Below, piece after piece: positions 7,244-15,663 of a stretch of DNA of 64,000 nt. The position numbers and the translations under genes were made by a program. The notes beneath the pieces were generated by a model, which was not told where the DNA came from, made no database searches, and saw only the letters and a list, made by a program, of their open reading frames with translations. Numbering within the stretch: the stretch's first letter is position 1; every line of letters begins with the position of its first letter. Source of the stretch: Marinimicrococcus sp033875255 (lineage in GTDB: Bacteria; Pseudomonadota; Alphaproteobacteria; Geminicoccales; Geminicoccaceae); the NCBI GenBank assembly GCA_033875255.1, contig JAWZSN010000008.1, forward strand, positions 1 through 64,000. Reading direction: 5' to 3'.

Positions 7244-8269
7244 TCAGCGCCATGTCGGTGCCCACTGCAGGCCGCCGTCCTGGGCCAGCGCATTCATGCC
7301 GCGCGGCAGCTTGAGCGCCGAGCTCATGCCGAAATTGCGCTCCCAGACGTCGTTATAGTTGCCCACGGCGCGGACGATGTCGGCGGCAAACCCGTCATGC
7401 AGCCCGATCTTGGCGCCGAGCCCTTCCTCCAGGCCGAGAAAGCGGCGGACGTCCGGGGCCTTGGTGGTGTTTGCGACCTCGTCGATGTTGGCCTGGGAGA
7501 TCCCGTACTCCTCGGCGTTGATCAGCGCGTAGTGGGTCCAGCGCATGACGTTCGACCATTGAGGGTCGGTCTCGACGATGAGCGGGCCCATGTGCGACTT
7601 GATGAAGGTTTCCTCGAGGATCACATGGGCGTCGGGGTTCTGCATGCGCGAGCGGCGTGCCGCCAGCAGCGGCAGCTCGGTGGTGACCACGTCGCAGCGG
7701 CCGGCCTCGTACATCTGGTAGCGCTGGGTCGACTGCTCGACCGCCACGACCTGGTAGGTCATGTTGCGGGCGCCGAACCAGTCGCTCAGATAGGCGTCGA
7801 GAAGCGTGCCGGCGGTCAGGCAGATGGTGGCGCCGTCGAGCTGCTCGGCCCTGGTGATGCCCAGCTCCTTGTGCACCATGAAGCCCATGCCGTTATAGAG
7901 CGTCGGGCCGACGAAATCGTAGCCCTGCTCCGCGTCGCGGCCGAGCGTGTAGGTGATCGCCATATTGGCGACGTCCACCTCGCCCGACTGCAGCGCGGGA
8001 AAGGACTGCGCGAAGTTCATCTTCACGATCTCGGCCTTCTCCGGATCGCCGAAGATGGCCGCGGCAAAGGCCCGGCAGTAATCGACGTCGAAGCCGACCC
8101 AGCGTCCGTCGCTGCCCAGCGTGGCCAGGCCCGGCTGGTCGTCGAACACCGCGCAGCGGACCGTGCCGCGCTCCTTGACCCTGTCGAGGATCTCGCCCGC
8201 CTGGGCCGGTGCCGGCAGAGCGCCGGCGGCAAGTGCCATCGCGGCACCGCCGATCCAGTATCGCATCAT
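7244..8269 (-). CDS. aapJ: Amino acid ABC transporter periplasmic binding protein
   Basis: This is a 341-residue type II periplasmic binding protein. A cleavable signal peptide covers about residues 1-24, ending A-P-A-Q-A. The body begins with the AapJ/BztA pattern G-T-V-R-C-A-V, then G-F-D-V-D-Y-C-R-A-x-A-A-A-I-F-G-D and N-M-A-I-T-Y-T-L-x-R-D. It should capture polar amino acids and hand them to AapQM. It follows the GntR gene after 38 bp and precedes aapQ. AapJ-type proteins usually have broad specificity; the exact substrates here cannot be read from sequence, but the lyase and regulator upstream hint at a specialised amine or amino acid. Confidence 0.92.
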   Translation of the reverse strand: MMRYWIGGAAMALAAGALPAPAQAGEILDRVKERGTVRCAVFDDQPGLATLGSDGRWVGFDVDYCRAFAAAIFGDPEKAEIVKMNFAQSFPALQSGEVDVANMAITYTLGRDAEQGYDFVGPTLYNGMGFMVHKELGITRAEQLDGATICLTAGTLLDAYLSDWFGARNMTYQVVAVEQSTQRYQMYEAGRCDVVTTELPLLAARRSRMQNPDAHVILEETFIKSHMGPLIVETDPQWSNVMRWTHYALINAEEYGISQANIDEVANTTKAPDVRRFLGLEEGLGAKIGLHDGFAADIVRAVGNYNDVWERNFGMSSALKLPRGMNALAQDGGLQWAPTWR

Positions 8270-8307
8270 TTCTGTTGCCTCCCGTTTTTCTTGTCGCCGA
8301 GGGTAAC

Positions 8308-9006
8308 CTACCCTTGCCCCTTTTCCATCGTCTCGAGATAGCGGACCAGGGGCGCGCCTCCCTCGATCAGGTCGGCCTCGACGGCGGCGCGCAGAGCCAG
8401 GCGATCGCCGCGCCGCAGGGCCGCCAGAACAGGCTCATGGCCGTGCGGACCCTGTCTGAAGGGGGGGGCGTGCGGGTAGAGATGACTGCGTATCGAGCCG
8501 GTTCGCAACCAGAGGTTCTCGATCAGCTCGACCAGCGTGTCGTTGCCGGAGGCGCGCCACAGCGTGCTGTGGAAGTCGTGATTGAGGGCCAGGGCGCGCG
8601 CATGGTCGCCACTCCTTCGTGCCTCCAGCAGGTCGGTCTGGATCGCCTCCAGCCGGGCAAGGAGCGCCGCGTCGGCATGTTCCAGGGCCGCTTCGGCGGC
8701 GGCGCATTCGAGCATCACCCGCAGGCCGCGGATCTCCATGTAGCGGGCCAGGGAGAGGTGCGGCACGCGGATCGAGTGGCCGGCCTTGAGCTCGAGCGCG
8801 CGCTCGCTCACGAGCTTCATCAGTGCCTCGCGCACCGGCGTCTCGCTGGTCCCCATGCGGGCCGCCAGCTCGCGGACGCGCAGCCGGTCGTTCGGCTTGA
8901 AATGGCCGGCCATGAGCGCCTGGCGCAGGGCCTGATAGACGCGCGAGGCGAGGTTCTCGCGCTCCACCTCGGCCAAGGGCTGGGTGCGCTCGCTGGTCAT
9001 CGTCAT
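8308..9006 (-). CDS. GntR-family regulator, FCD (FadR-like) subfamily
   Basis: This is a 232-residue DNA-binding regulator. The winged helix-turn-helix is at about residues 18-82, with L-R-V-R-E-L-A-A-R-M-G-T-S-E-T-P-V-R-E-A and L, a textbook GntR recognition helix. The C-terminal all-helical FCD domain (about 95-220) carries the usual metal-ligand positions, including the D-F-H of L-N-H-D-F-H and the H-x-P-V-L-x-A-L region. It starts 4 bp after the PLP enzyme stop, so it is co-transcribed with the genes it probably controls. The perfect palindrome upstream of the operon (10278-10299) is a candidate operator. FCD regulators commonly sense small organic acids; the ligand is unknown. Confidence 0.9.
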   Translation of the reverse strand: MTMTSERTQPLAEVERENLASRVYQALRQALMAGHFKPNDRLRVRELAARMGTSETPVREALMKLVSERALELKAGHSIRVPHLSLARYMEIRGLRVMLECAAAEAALEHADAALLARLEAIQTDLLEARRSGDHARALALNHDFHSTLWRASGNDTLVELIENLWLRTGSIRSHLYPHAPPFRQGPHGHEPVLAALRRGDRLALRAAVEADLIEGGAPLVRYLETMEKGQG

Positions 9007-9010
9007 CGCT

Positions 9011-10258
9011 TCAGTAGGTCGCTTTCATGGCGGCGCCACTCGCCCGGCCCGCCCGGGCCGCCTCCACGGCGGCGCGCAGATCGCCCAGATAAGCCTCCCG
9101 TGCCTCCTCGTGGACCAGCGACATCATCATGTGCATGCCTCGCGGGCGCTGGGTGAGGCCGGGCAGCCAGCCGCGCGTCCTCATCCCCTCGGCGACGGCG
9201 AAGATGTCGAGGTCCGGCGCGCCGAAATTGATCAGGGTCAGATCCGGCTGCGCCCACATCTGCAGCCCTTCGATGGCCTCGATTCCGGCGACATAGCGGC
9301 GGGTCATCTCCATGAGGTCGCGGGCGATGGCGCAGTAGCCCTTGGCACCCAGATGGTGGAACACCGCCCAGGCCGCGGCCACCGCGCCGCCGGCGCGCGT
9401 GCCCGAGAGCATCGGGGTGGTGAAGCGGCCGCTCGGCCAGTCGTCGAAGTCGAAGATCTGCCGCTCGTAATCCTCGCGCTCGCGGTAGAACACGGTCGAG
9501 GCCGGCTTCGGGCAGAAGCCGAACTTGTGCAGGTCGGCGGAGATGGAGCGCACGCCCGGAAGGGCGAAGTCGAACGCGGGGAGGCTATAGCCGGCGCGCC
9601 TGACAAAAGGCGCCACATAGCCGCCGACACAAGCATCGACATGCAGCCACACGCCGCTGTCGATCGCGAGCGCGCTGAGCTCGTCGATCGGGTCGATCAG
9701 CCCGTGCGGGAAGCACGGCGCCGAGCCCGCGAGGAGGAAGGTACGCTCGTCGATCCGGCTGGCCATCGCCTTTACGTCGGCGCGCAGATCGGCGCGCACC
9801 GGCACGCGGCGCACCTCCATGTCCATGGCCTGGCCGGCCTTGTCGAAAGCGGGATGCGCTGTGTGCGGCACGACCATGTTGAGATCGTGGCGCATACCGG
9901 GCTTGAGCGCCCGGAAGCACTCGCGCGCCGCCTTCACTGCCAAAAAGATGCTCTCGCTGCCGCCCGTGGACATGTTGCCGGCGGCATCGGGCGGGGCGGA
10001 GAACAGCGAGAGCGCCATCTCGAGGACGTCGTCCTCCATCCGCTTGAGGCCCTGAAAGGCACGTTTGCCGCCCAGGGCGTTCTCCGAGAAGAACTTGAAG
10101 AAGGCGTTCTTGCCGACATCGTAGGCGCTCTCGGTGGCAAGAAAGACGAAGAGCGGCGAACGGCCGTGACGCCAGTCGACCGCCTCGGCGGCGAAACGGT
10201 CGAGCTGCGGCTCCAGCTCCGGCCAGCCGGTCCCATTCTCGGGAATTGTCTTTCTCAA
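9011..10258 (-). CDS. PLP-dependent decarboxylase/lyase (sphingosine-1-phosphate lyase-like, group II)
   Basis: This is a 415-residue fold-type I pyridoxal-phosphate enzyme. The PLP lysine is in S-A-D-L-H-K-F-G (K245), preceded by H-V-D-A-C (His and Asp contacting the cofactor) and the phosphate-binding S-T-G-G-S-E-S. This pattern belongs to group II decarboxylases, and the H-K-F-G form and overall layout are nearest to sphingosine phosphate lyase-like and tyrosine/aspartate decarboxylase-like bacterial enzymes. The start is taken at TTG 10258, because a perfect AGGAGG (10265-10270) lies 6 nt upstream. An in-frame ATG at 10294 would add 12 residues but sits inside a 22-bp palindrome and has no ribosome site. 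It is the first gene of the operon with GntR and aapJQMP, so its substrate may be what the transporter brings in. Confidence 0.8.
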   Translation of the reverse strand: MRKTIPENGTGWPELEPQLDRFAAEAVDWRHGRSPLFVFLATESAYDVGKNAFFKFFSENALGGKRAFQGLKRMEDDVLEMALSLFSAPPDAAGNMSTGGSESIFLAVKAARECFRALKPGMRHDLNMVVPHTAHPAFDKAGQAMDMEVRRVPVRADLRADVKAMASRIDERTFLLAGSAPCFPHGLIDPIDELSALAIDSGVWLHVDACVGGYVAPFVRRAGYSLPAFDFALPGVRSISADLHKFGFCPKPASTVFYREREDYERQIFDFDDWPSGRFTTPMLSGTRAGGAVAAAWAVFHHLGAKGYCAIARDLMEMTRRYVAGIEAIEGLQMWAQPDLTLINFGAPDLDIFAVAEGMRTRGWLPGLTQRPRGMHMMMSLVHEEAREAYLGDLRAAVEAARAGRASGAAMKATY

Positions 10259-10264
10259 CGCCTG

Positions 10265-10270
10265 CCTCCT
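10265..10270 (-). promoter_or_regulatory. Ribosome binding site that sets a TTG start
   Basis: AGGAGG on the minus strand, 6 nt before TTG 10258. It decides the start of the PLP enzyme against ATG 10294. Confidence 0.7.
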
Positions 10271-10277
10271 CTGATTG

Positions 10278-10299
10278 GCTGCATGATATATCATGCAGC
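10278..10299. promoter_or_regulatory. Perfect 22-bp palindrome, candidate operator of the PLP-GntR-aap operon
   Basis: GCTGCATGATATATCATGCAGC is self-complementary over all 22 bases. It lies between the LysR gene and the operon, just upstream of the ribosome site at 10265-10270. A perfect dyad with AT-rich centre suits a dimeric regulator; the GntR protein encoded second in the operon is the first candidate, the LysR protein the second. Confidence 0.6.
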
Positions 10300-10350
10300 G
10301 GATGCCGCCAAGATGTGTCGGGAGGAGACGAGTCGAGTAAGAAGGGGGGC

Positions 10351-11325
10351 TCAGCCGAGGGGATTGCCAGCGGGACGGGCAACGGGGGCGGCGGCGCCGC
10401 TCGGGTACGTCGCGGCCAGCCAGTCGCGGACCAGGTCGGCGATGCTCAAGGCGAGCTTCGAGCGGATGCGATGGCTAGGCCAGAGCAGCCAGACATTGAG
10501 GTAGACGGGCGGCACGAAGGGCAGGGCGATCACCGTGTCGTCGTGCTCCGCCGGGGTGAGCGGGTCGATGATCGTCACGCCGGCACCGTTGGCGACGAAG
10601 GAGCAGGCGGTCTCCGAGTGCAGCGTCTCGATCCGGAGCCGTCGCTGGATCCCGAGATCGCAAAAGACCTTCTCGATCGCCAGATGGTCGGGATCCTCCA
10701 CATTCAGCGACACGAATGGCTCGCCCCGCAGGTCCTCCGCGGAGACGGACCGGGCCTCCGCCAGCCGGTGCCCACGCGGCACGACGCACACCCTCTCGAG
10801 CCGGTGAAGATGCTCGACATCGACCCCCGGATGCTCGCAGGGCATGATGCTGAACCCGATATCGGCCTGCTGGGCACCGACGGTCTCCAGGACGCGCCGC
10901 GAGGCCATGCTGCGCAGCGACAGCCGCAGGTCGGGGCGCGAGCCCAGGAAGCCGGTCAGGAGACGCGGCAAGGCACGTCCCGCCAGCGCCGGGAACGCCG
11001 CGATCGTGACCTGCCCACTTGCCTGGTCGCGGATACGGTCGGACTCGCGTCTGATCGCATGCACGCCCACGAACATCTGCTCGACCTTGCAATAGAGCTG
11101 CTGGGCTTCGGGTGTCGGTAGTGCCCGGCCGGCCTTGCGAACAAAGAGATCGTAGCCACAGACGGCTTCGAGGCCGGCGATCAGCTTGCTCACGGCGGGC
11201 TGGGAGACGTGGAGCATCTCCGCGGCCGCGGTGACCGTCCCGGTCAGCATGACCGCCCTGAAGGCCTCGAGCTGCCTGACGTTCAAGAGCGGCTTCTCCC
11301 TGTTCCGGTCATCGGCGCGGCTCAT
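10351..11325 (-). CDS. LysR-family transcriptional regulator
   Basis: This is a 324-residue regulator. The N-terminal helix-turn-helix at about residues 15-75 reads L-E-A-F-R-A-V-M-L-T-G-T-V-T-A-A-A-E-M-L and then V-S-Q-P-A-V-S-K, the LysR signature. The C-terminal part is a type 2 periplasmic-binding-like effector domain. ATG 11325 precedes the start of the conserved domain by about 15 residues, while longer frames have no similarity. It is transcribed in the same direction as the PLP-GntR-aap operon, whose first gene starts 92 bp downstream, so it may regulate that operon or sit in it. The effector is unknown, though the recognition pattern resembles regulators of amino acid catabolism. Confidence 0.9.
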   Translation of the reverse strand: MSRADDRNREKPLLNVRQLEAFRAVMLTGTVTAAAEMLHVSQPAVSKLIAGLEAVCGYDLFVRKAGRALPTPEAQQLYCKVEQMFVGVHAIRRESDRIRDQASGQVTIAAFPALAGRALPRLLTGFLGSRPDLRLSLRSMASRRVLETVGAQQADIGFSIMPCEHPGVDVEHLHRLERVCVVPRGHRLAEARSVSAEDLRGEPFVSLNVEDPDHLAIEKVFCDLGIQRRLRIETLHSETACSFVANGAGVTIIDPLTPAEHDDTVIALPFVPPVYLNVWLLWPSHRIRSKLALSIADLVRDWLAATYPSGAAAPVARPAGNPLG

Positions 11326-11428
11326 GCGGCGTCTGTCGGGGCAGCAGCCGTTGCGCCCGCTCCTGCATGGGGCCGGGCGGGCCGCCATGCAAGAGGGCGT
11401 ACCACCGGGATACCCAAGATCGACACGC

Positions 11429-12583
11429 TCAGTCCGGGCCGAGCAGGTCCCTGCGGAGCAGCTCGGCGCCGACATGATGGCCGAGGCGCCGGTAGCCCTC
11501 CGGTACGAAGTGGCCGTCGAGAGGGTGGTAGAGGTCGCCCGGGCGCGGAAGGCCGGCCAGCATGTCGAGCGCGTCGATGACGGGAATGCCATGGCGCGCC
11601 CCGATCGCCTCGATGTCGCGGCCGAAGGCGTGGGGATCCAGGTCCGGCCGCGGTGCCGTCGAGACGAGCAGCGCCTGGACCCGCTGCGGGATGACGAGCA
11701 CTACCAGGCGCCGGCCCTGCGCCTCGAGCCGGGCGGCGAGCCCTGCCAGGAGCCGCTCGGCGTCGGCGAGCCTGGCGCGCCAACGCTCGCCGTCCGGCTC
11801 CTCGAGCCACGCCGCTCCGCGCCGTCGGTAGAGCTCGACATAGAGCCGGTCGCTGCGGAAGAGCAGCTTCTTGAGCGACAAGGCGAGCGGGCTGGCGACG
11901 GCGAGCCGCTTCGCCTCGTCGAGAACTGTGAGGCGGAAGCCCACACGGCTTGCGGTTCCTGCATCCGGCGCCGCTTCGGCGAACCGTGCCGCGGCCCGGT
12001 CCCAGGCGCGGAGCCGCTCGGGCGACAGGTCCTCGGCCAGATCGTTCGCGGCGAGGCCCAGGATCACCAGTTGGGCATCGTGATCGGCGGCGTCCAGGGC
12101 AAGGAGGCTCGACTGGTAGAGCCCATAGCCGGCCACCCCGCGATTGTGGACCTCGAAGCTTCGACCTGCCTGCCTTGCCAGATGGCGCTCGAGGGCCGCG
12201 GGGTAGGTGTCGCCAACCGCGGCCAAGGCGCCCATGGTCATCGAATCGCCGACCGCCAGGAGGCGCAGCGTTCTCGGCGGGCGCGGCGTGCAGGGCAGAT
12301 CGCTGCGCACCCGGCAGGCGTTCCACCGATAGATGATCTCGCCCCCCTCGAGATGGCGGCGGGTCACGGCACAGTCCGGCGCCTGATCGTGGAAGCGCGC
12401 AGGATGGGGCTCTTGGCACGCGTCGCGCGAAGCAGCCTGCAGCGGCTCGAACGGGTCTTCAGCGACCGGCTCGATCTGCGGCGGCGCGAGGCTGGTGAGC
12501 TTGACCGGATGGGCAAGGCCGATCGCGGCCGCCACCATGCCGCCACCGATGAAGCCGAGGATCCAAAGACCGCCGGATCGCAC
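11429..12583 (-). CDS. SGNH/GDSL-like hydrolase, partner of the MBOAT acyltransferase
   Basis: This 384-residue protein has an N-terminal membrane anchor or signal at about residues 5-25. The SGNH blocks are present: A-V-G-D-S-M-T-M-G near 110 (nucleophile Ser in G-D-S), N-R-G-V-A-G-Y-G with the oxyanion Gly, a G-L-A-A-N-D-L block with Asn, and D-G-H-F near the end supplying the Asp-x-x-His pair (D-G-H). Periplasmic SGNH proteins encoded beside MBOAT acyltransferases take part in O-acetylation of exopolysaccharides or wall polymers (as AlgJ/AlgX with AlgI). It begins 10 bp after the MBOAT gene stop. The target polymer is not identified. Confidence 0.8.
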   Translation of the reverse strand: MRSGGLWILGFIGGGMVAAAIGLAHPVKLTSLAPPQIEPVAEDPFEPLQAASRDACQEPHPARFHDQAPDCAVTRRHLEGGEIIYRWNACRVRSDLPCTPRPPRTLRLLAVGDSMTMGALAAVGDTYPAALERHLARQAGRSFEVHNRGVAGYGLYQSSLLALDAADHDAQLVILGLAANDLAEDLSPERLRAWDRAAARFAEAAPDAGTASRVGFRLTVLDEAKRLAVASPLALSLKKLLFRSDRLYVELYRRRGAAWLEEPDGERWRARLADAERLLAGLAARLEAQGRRLVVLVIPQRVQALLVSTAPRPDLDPHAFGRDIEAIGARHGIPVIDALDMLAGLPRPGDLYHPLDGHFVPEGYRRLGHHVGAELLRRDLLGPD

Positions 12584-12593
12584 CTGCGCTCTC

Positions 12594-14105
12594 CTAGAAC
12601 TGGAAGTAGATGAAGGCCTGCATGCGGTCGATGTTGAAGCCTTGGTAGGCCAGCACCAGCACCAGGGCGCTGCTGGTGGCGACGCCGGCTACCAGCGGGA
12701 CGGCGCTCGGCGCCTCCACGAGGCGCCGGACGAGCCTCGCCACGGGCTTCTCCGCCACCGGCTCCAGGGCCGGGCGGAAGGCCGCCGCGATCTCCACCGC
12801 ATTGGGCAGGAGCCAGGTGCCGGCGAGGATCGCCAGCAGCAGCACGAGCTCGGTCGTCCCGGCAGTGACGTTGGCGCTCGGGTCACCCGCGCTAGTCCCC
12901 ATGAGGCCGCCCAGGATCCCCGCGGCACCGCCAAAACTCTCGGCGCGGAAGAGCACCCAGGCGGCGGCGACGCAAAGGAATGTGAGGCAGCGCGCGAGCC
13001 ACGGGCCGGCTGGACCGAGGCAGCCGGCGGGGAGGCCCAGGCGATCGCGCCGGAGCTGCCAGGCATGGTTGACGACGAGATAGAAGCCGTGCAGCGCGCC
13101 CCATGCCATGAAGGTCCAGGCTGCGCCGTGCCACAGGCCGCCGATGAGCATGGTGGCGAGGAGATTGACGTGACGGCGGCTCGGGCCGCGGCGGTTGCCG
13201 CCCAGCGGGATGTAGACATAGTCGCGCAGGAAGCGCGACAGGGTGATGTGCCAGCGCCGCCAAAAGTCGATGATCGAGACGGCCTTGTAGGGCGAGGCGA
13301 AGTTGATCGGCAGGCGGATACCGAAGAGCAGGCCCATGCCGAGTGCCATGTCGCTGTAGGCCGAGAAGTCGAAATAGATCTGCACGGTGAAGGCGAGGGT
13401 GCCGCACCACGCGCTGAGCGGATCGACGCCGGCACCCGTCTCGGCGGCGGCGAACACGGAATCGGCAATCGGCGCCACATGATCGGCGATGACGATCTTC
13501 TTGAAGAGGCCGATGGTGAAAAGGATCAGTCCACCGGCGATGTCAGCGGCTTCCGGGCGTCGGCTCGCTAGCTGTCGGAACTGGGGGATCATCTCGGCGT
13601 GATGGACGATCGGCCCGGCGATGAGCTGCGGGAAGAAGCAGACGAATAGACAAAAATCCAGGAAGCCGTAGGCGCGCGCCGCATCCTTGTGGACGTCGAC
13701 CAGCCAGGCGACGAGCTGGAAGGTGAAGAAGGAGATGCCGATCGGCAGGACGATGGTCTGGAAGCCCAGCTCAAGGGGGCTCAAGGCGTTGAGGTTGGCG
13801 ATCAGGAAGTTGGCGTATTTGTAATAGGCGAGGATGCCGAGATCGGCGCCGATGGCGAGCGTCAGCAGGAGTCGTCGTCGACCCTGCGGCAGCCGGGCGA
13901 GCACCAGGCCGGCACCATAATTGCCGACGATCATGCCAAGCAGCAGGAGGAGGTGGAGCGGCTCGAACCAGCTATAGAAGACCAGCGAGCTGATCACGAG
14001 CCAGGCGGCGGCGGCACGCGGCCACGCCATGCGCAGCATGCTCTGGTAGCCAAGCCAGACGGTCGGCAGGAAGACCAGGACAAAAAATTCGCTGCTGAAG
14101 AGCAT
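12594..14105 (-). CDS. MBOAT-family O-acyltransferase (AlgI/DltB-like)
   Basis: This is a 503-residue multi-spanning inner-membrane protein. It opens M-L-F-S-S-E-F-F-V-L-V-F-L-P like AlgI-family proteins, and carries Y-Y-K-Y-x-N-F, the L-P-I-G-I-S-F-F-T-F-Q block, D-F-W-R-R-W-H-I-T-L-S-x-F-L-R-D and G-G-L-W-H-G-A-A-W-T-F. The His of the last motif is the proposed catalytic residue. It is thought to move acetyl groups across the membrane for transfer by the SGNH partner encoded next. No alginate or cellulose biosynthesis genes are adjacent, so the acceptor is open. There is no clear promoter in the 84-bp gap before it. Confidence 0.92.
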   Translation of the reverse strand: MLFSSEFFVLVFLPTVWLGYQSMLRMAWPRAAAAWLVISSLVFYSWFEPLHLLLLLGMIVGNYGAGLVLARLPQGRRRLLLTLAIGADLGILAYYKYANFLIANLNALSPLELGFQTIVLPIGISFFTFQLVAWLVDVHKDAARAYGFLDFCLFVCFFPQLIAGPIVHHAEMIPQFRQLASRRPEAADIAGGLILFTIGLFKKIVIADHVAPIADSVFAAAETGAGVDPLSAWCGTLAFTVQIYFDFSAYSDMALGMGLLFGIRLPINFASPYKAVSIIDFWRRWHITLSRFLRDYVYIPLGGNRRGPSRRHVNLLATMLIGGLWHGAAWTFMAWGALHGFYLVVNHAWQLRRDRLGLPAGCLGPAGPWLARCLTFLCVAAAWVLFRAESFGGAAGILGGLMGTSAGDPSANVTAGTTELVLLLAILAGTWLLPNAVEIAAAFRPALEPVAEKPVARLVRRLVEAPSAVPLVAGVATSSALVLVLAYQGFNIDRMQAFIYFQF

Positions 14106-14189
14106 GGAACTGAATGCTCCGAACTGTCGGCGCCAAATGATGCGCGAGAACTATGTGCTGCTGTCTGCGTGCGCTTTTGCACACTGTTT

Positions 14190-15452
14190 TTAATGCGCTG
14201 CCTCCGGCCGGCATTGAAGGCGCGTGCCGTCATCGAGGGTGGTGGCGGTGACAGAGAAACCCAGGGAGAGGTCGACGCCGCACGCGGGACCGTCGCTGCT
14301 CGCGGCGCACCGCCAGGTGCCGCCGCCATCCTCGCTGAACTCGGCCCGTCCCTCCGCCCACCCCTCGCGCGCCGGCCATCGCGCTGAGCGATGGGCGGGA
14401 ATGGTCTGATGGCAGCATCCCGCGGCGCGCAGCTCGACCGTGTGGCTGCGGCCCTTCTCGAGCCTGACAGGTGCGTCGAGCCGGGTCCGCGCCCAGGGCC
14501 TGGCCGGTGCGCCTTCCTCGTGGTTGCTGCTGATGGCGAGGGCCGCGGCCGGGATGATCCCGGTGCCGAGGACGCCACCCTCTGTGTCGCGCACCGTCAC
14601 GGTGAGGTCTCCGGCCGACGCGGCGCTGCGCCATGCCCAGACATGCACGGCGTCGACCTCGCGGGCGGCGTCGATCAGCGTGAAGCGCTGTCGCGCAAGA
14701 AGCGCACCGCCGATCTGTTCCCGGTTGGAGGCAGTGGCCCAGATGGCGCCGGGGCCGACGACCGTGCCGTCGGCATAATGCAGGGCGAACAGCGAGAGGT
14801 GGTTCTGCTCGAGACGTGCCCCTCGGTAGGTGGGACGATCCCCGCCATAATAGGGTCCGGCGCGGCCGTCATGCTGCCGGGCCGGACCCCAGTCGGCCAG
14901 CATCCCGTCGGTCGAGACGTAGCCGCTGCAGCTCTCGTTGCGCAGGACCAGCGCATAGCGCTGGCCAGCGGAGAGCTGGGCCGGGTGGTCGAGCCGCCAC
15001 ACCGGAAAGCCGCCCCCGGGCCCACCTATATCGAAGATCGACGCGCTACCGCCATTGACGGCGCTTTGCCCCAGGGGATCGCTGCGGGGTATCCCGCCCG
15101 CATCCGCCGCGTGGATGGCGATGCGGATCGCGCCGCCGTCACCGCCGCTGTAGCAGCCGGCCCAGCCGTGGCATTCCCGGTCGAACCGCAGATACCACTG
15201 GACGGCCGGAACTGGCCCCGAGCGTTCCGCCGTGAACGGCTGGTGGACGGGCTCGCCGCAGGCGACGCGCACCTCGGAGACGGTGTCGCCGTGAACGAGG
15301 TTGCCATAAAAGAGCCCGCGATAGGGAAGATCCTCGCAGGCCGCACGGCCTGCCGGCGCCGCCGACGCATCCCCGATCTGACCGGCGCCGGTGCCCGCAA
15401 GTGCCGCCACCCATGCCGCGCAAACGCCCCTGACCAATAACGCCGACGCCAT
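14190..15452 (-). CDS. Secreted protein of unknown function
   Basis: This 420-residue protein has an N-terminal signal peptide (about residues 1-32, ending near A-S-A-A-P-A). The rest is rich in Gly, Trp, Ser and acidic residues with scattered Cys pairs (for example C-H-G-W-A-G-C and C-C-H), compatible with a disulfide-stabilised beta-rich extracellular fold. Two halves each contain a segment on short side-chain clusters around R-Y-A-L-V-L-R-N and H-T-V-E-L-R-A-A-G-C-C, which look like repeated beta-sandwich edges of carbohydrate- or surface-associated proteins. I do not recognise a family. It lies just upstream of the MBOAT/SGNH pair on the same strand with an 84-bp gap, so it may belong to the same surface-modification group. 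Confidence 0.7.
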   Translation of the reverse strand: MASALLVRGVCAAWVAALAGTGAGQIGDASAAPAGRAACEDLPYRGLFYGNLVHGDTVSEVRVACGEPVHQPFTAERSGPVPAVQWYLRFDRECHGWAGCYSGGDGGAIRIAIHAADAGGIPRSDPLGQSAVNGGSASIFDIGGPGGGFPVWRLDHPAQLSAGQRYALVLRNESCSGYVSTDGMLADWGPARQHDGRAGPYYGGDRPTYRGARLEQNHLSLFALHYADGTVVGPGAIWATASNREQIGGALLARQRFTLIDAAREVDAVHVWAWRSAASAGDLTVTVRDTEGGVLGTGIIPAAALAISSNHEEGAPARPWARTRLDAPVRLEKGRSHTVELRAAGCCHQTIPAHRSARWPAREGWAEGRAEFSEDGGGTWRCAASSDGPACGVDLSLGFSVTATTLDDGTRLQCRPEAAH

Positions 15453-15663
15453 GCCGCAACCTCCAGGCGCAGCATGATCGGCTGCGCGTCAGGCCAACGG
15501 CATCATTCTGCGGAAAGCGGTTGCGCTGAGAACATCGCAAGACGAAGTAGCCACCTTCGAGTATTGCTTTTAGCCACGATGACGAGGAGCAGTTGGATTG
15601 AGGATTGGCCAATAGATGTTGTTTGTCTCTACCCGCGATTATCGCCGGCAGACTGCAAGGGGC
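15453..15663. other. Intergenic region without recognised signal
   Basis: The gap separates the start of the secreted protein gene from the stop of the adenine deaminase gene, both on the minus strand. It is relatively AT-rich and should hold the promoter for the secreted protein gene, but I could not fix boxes, and no terminator hairpin with a T tract was seen for the purine operon. Confidence 0.3.

Noticed and set aside
10258..10294. ATG 10294 as start of the PLP enzyme
   Set aside because: It lies inside a perfect palindrome without ribosome site; TTG 10258 has AGGAGG at the right distance.
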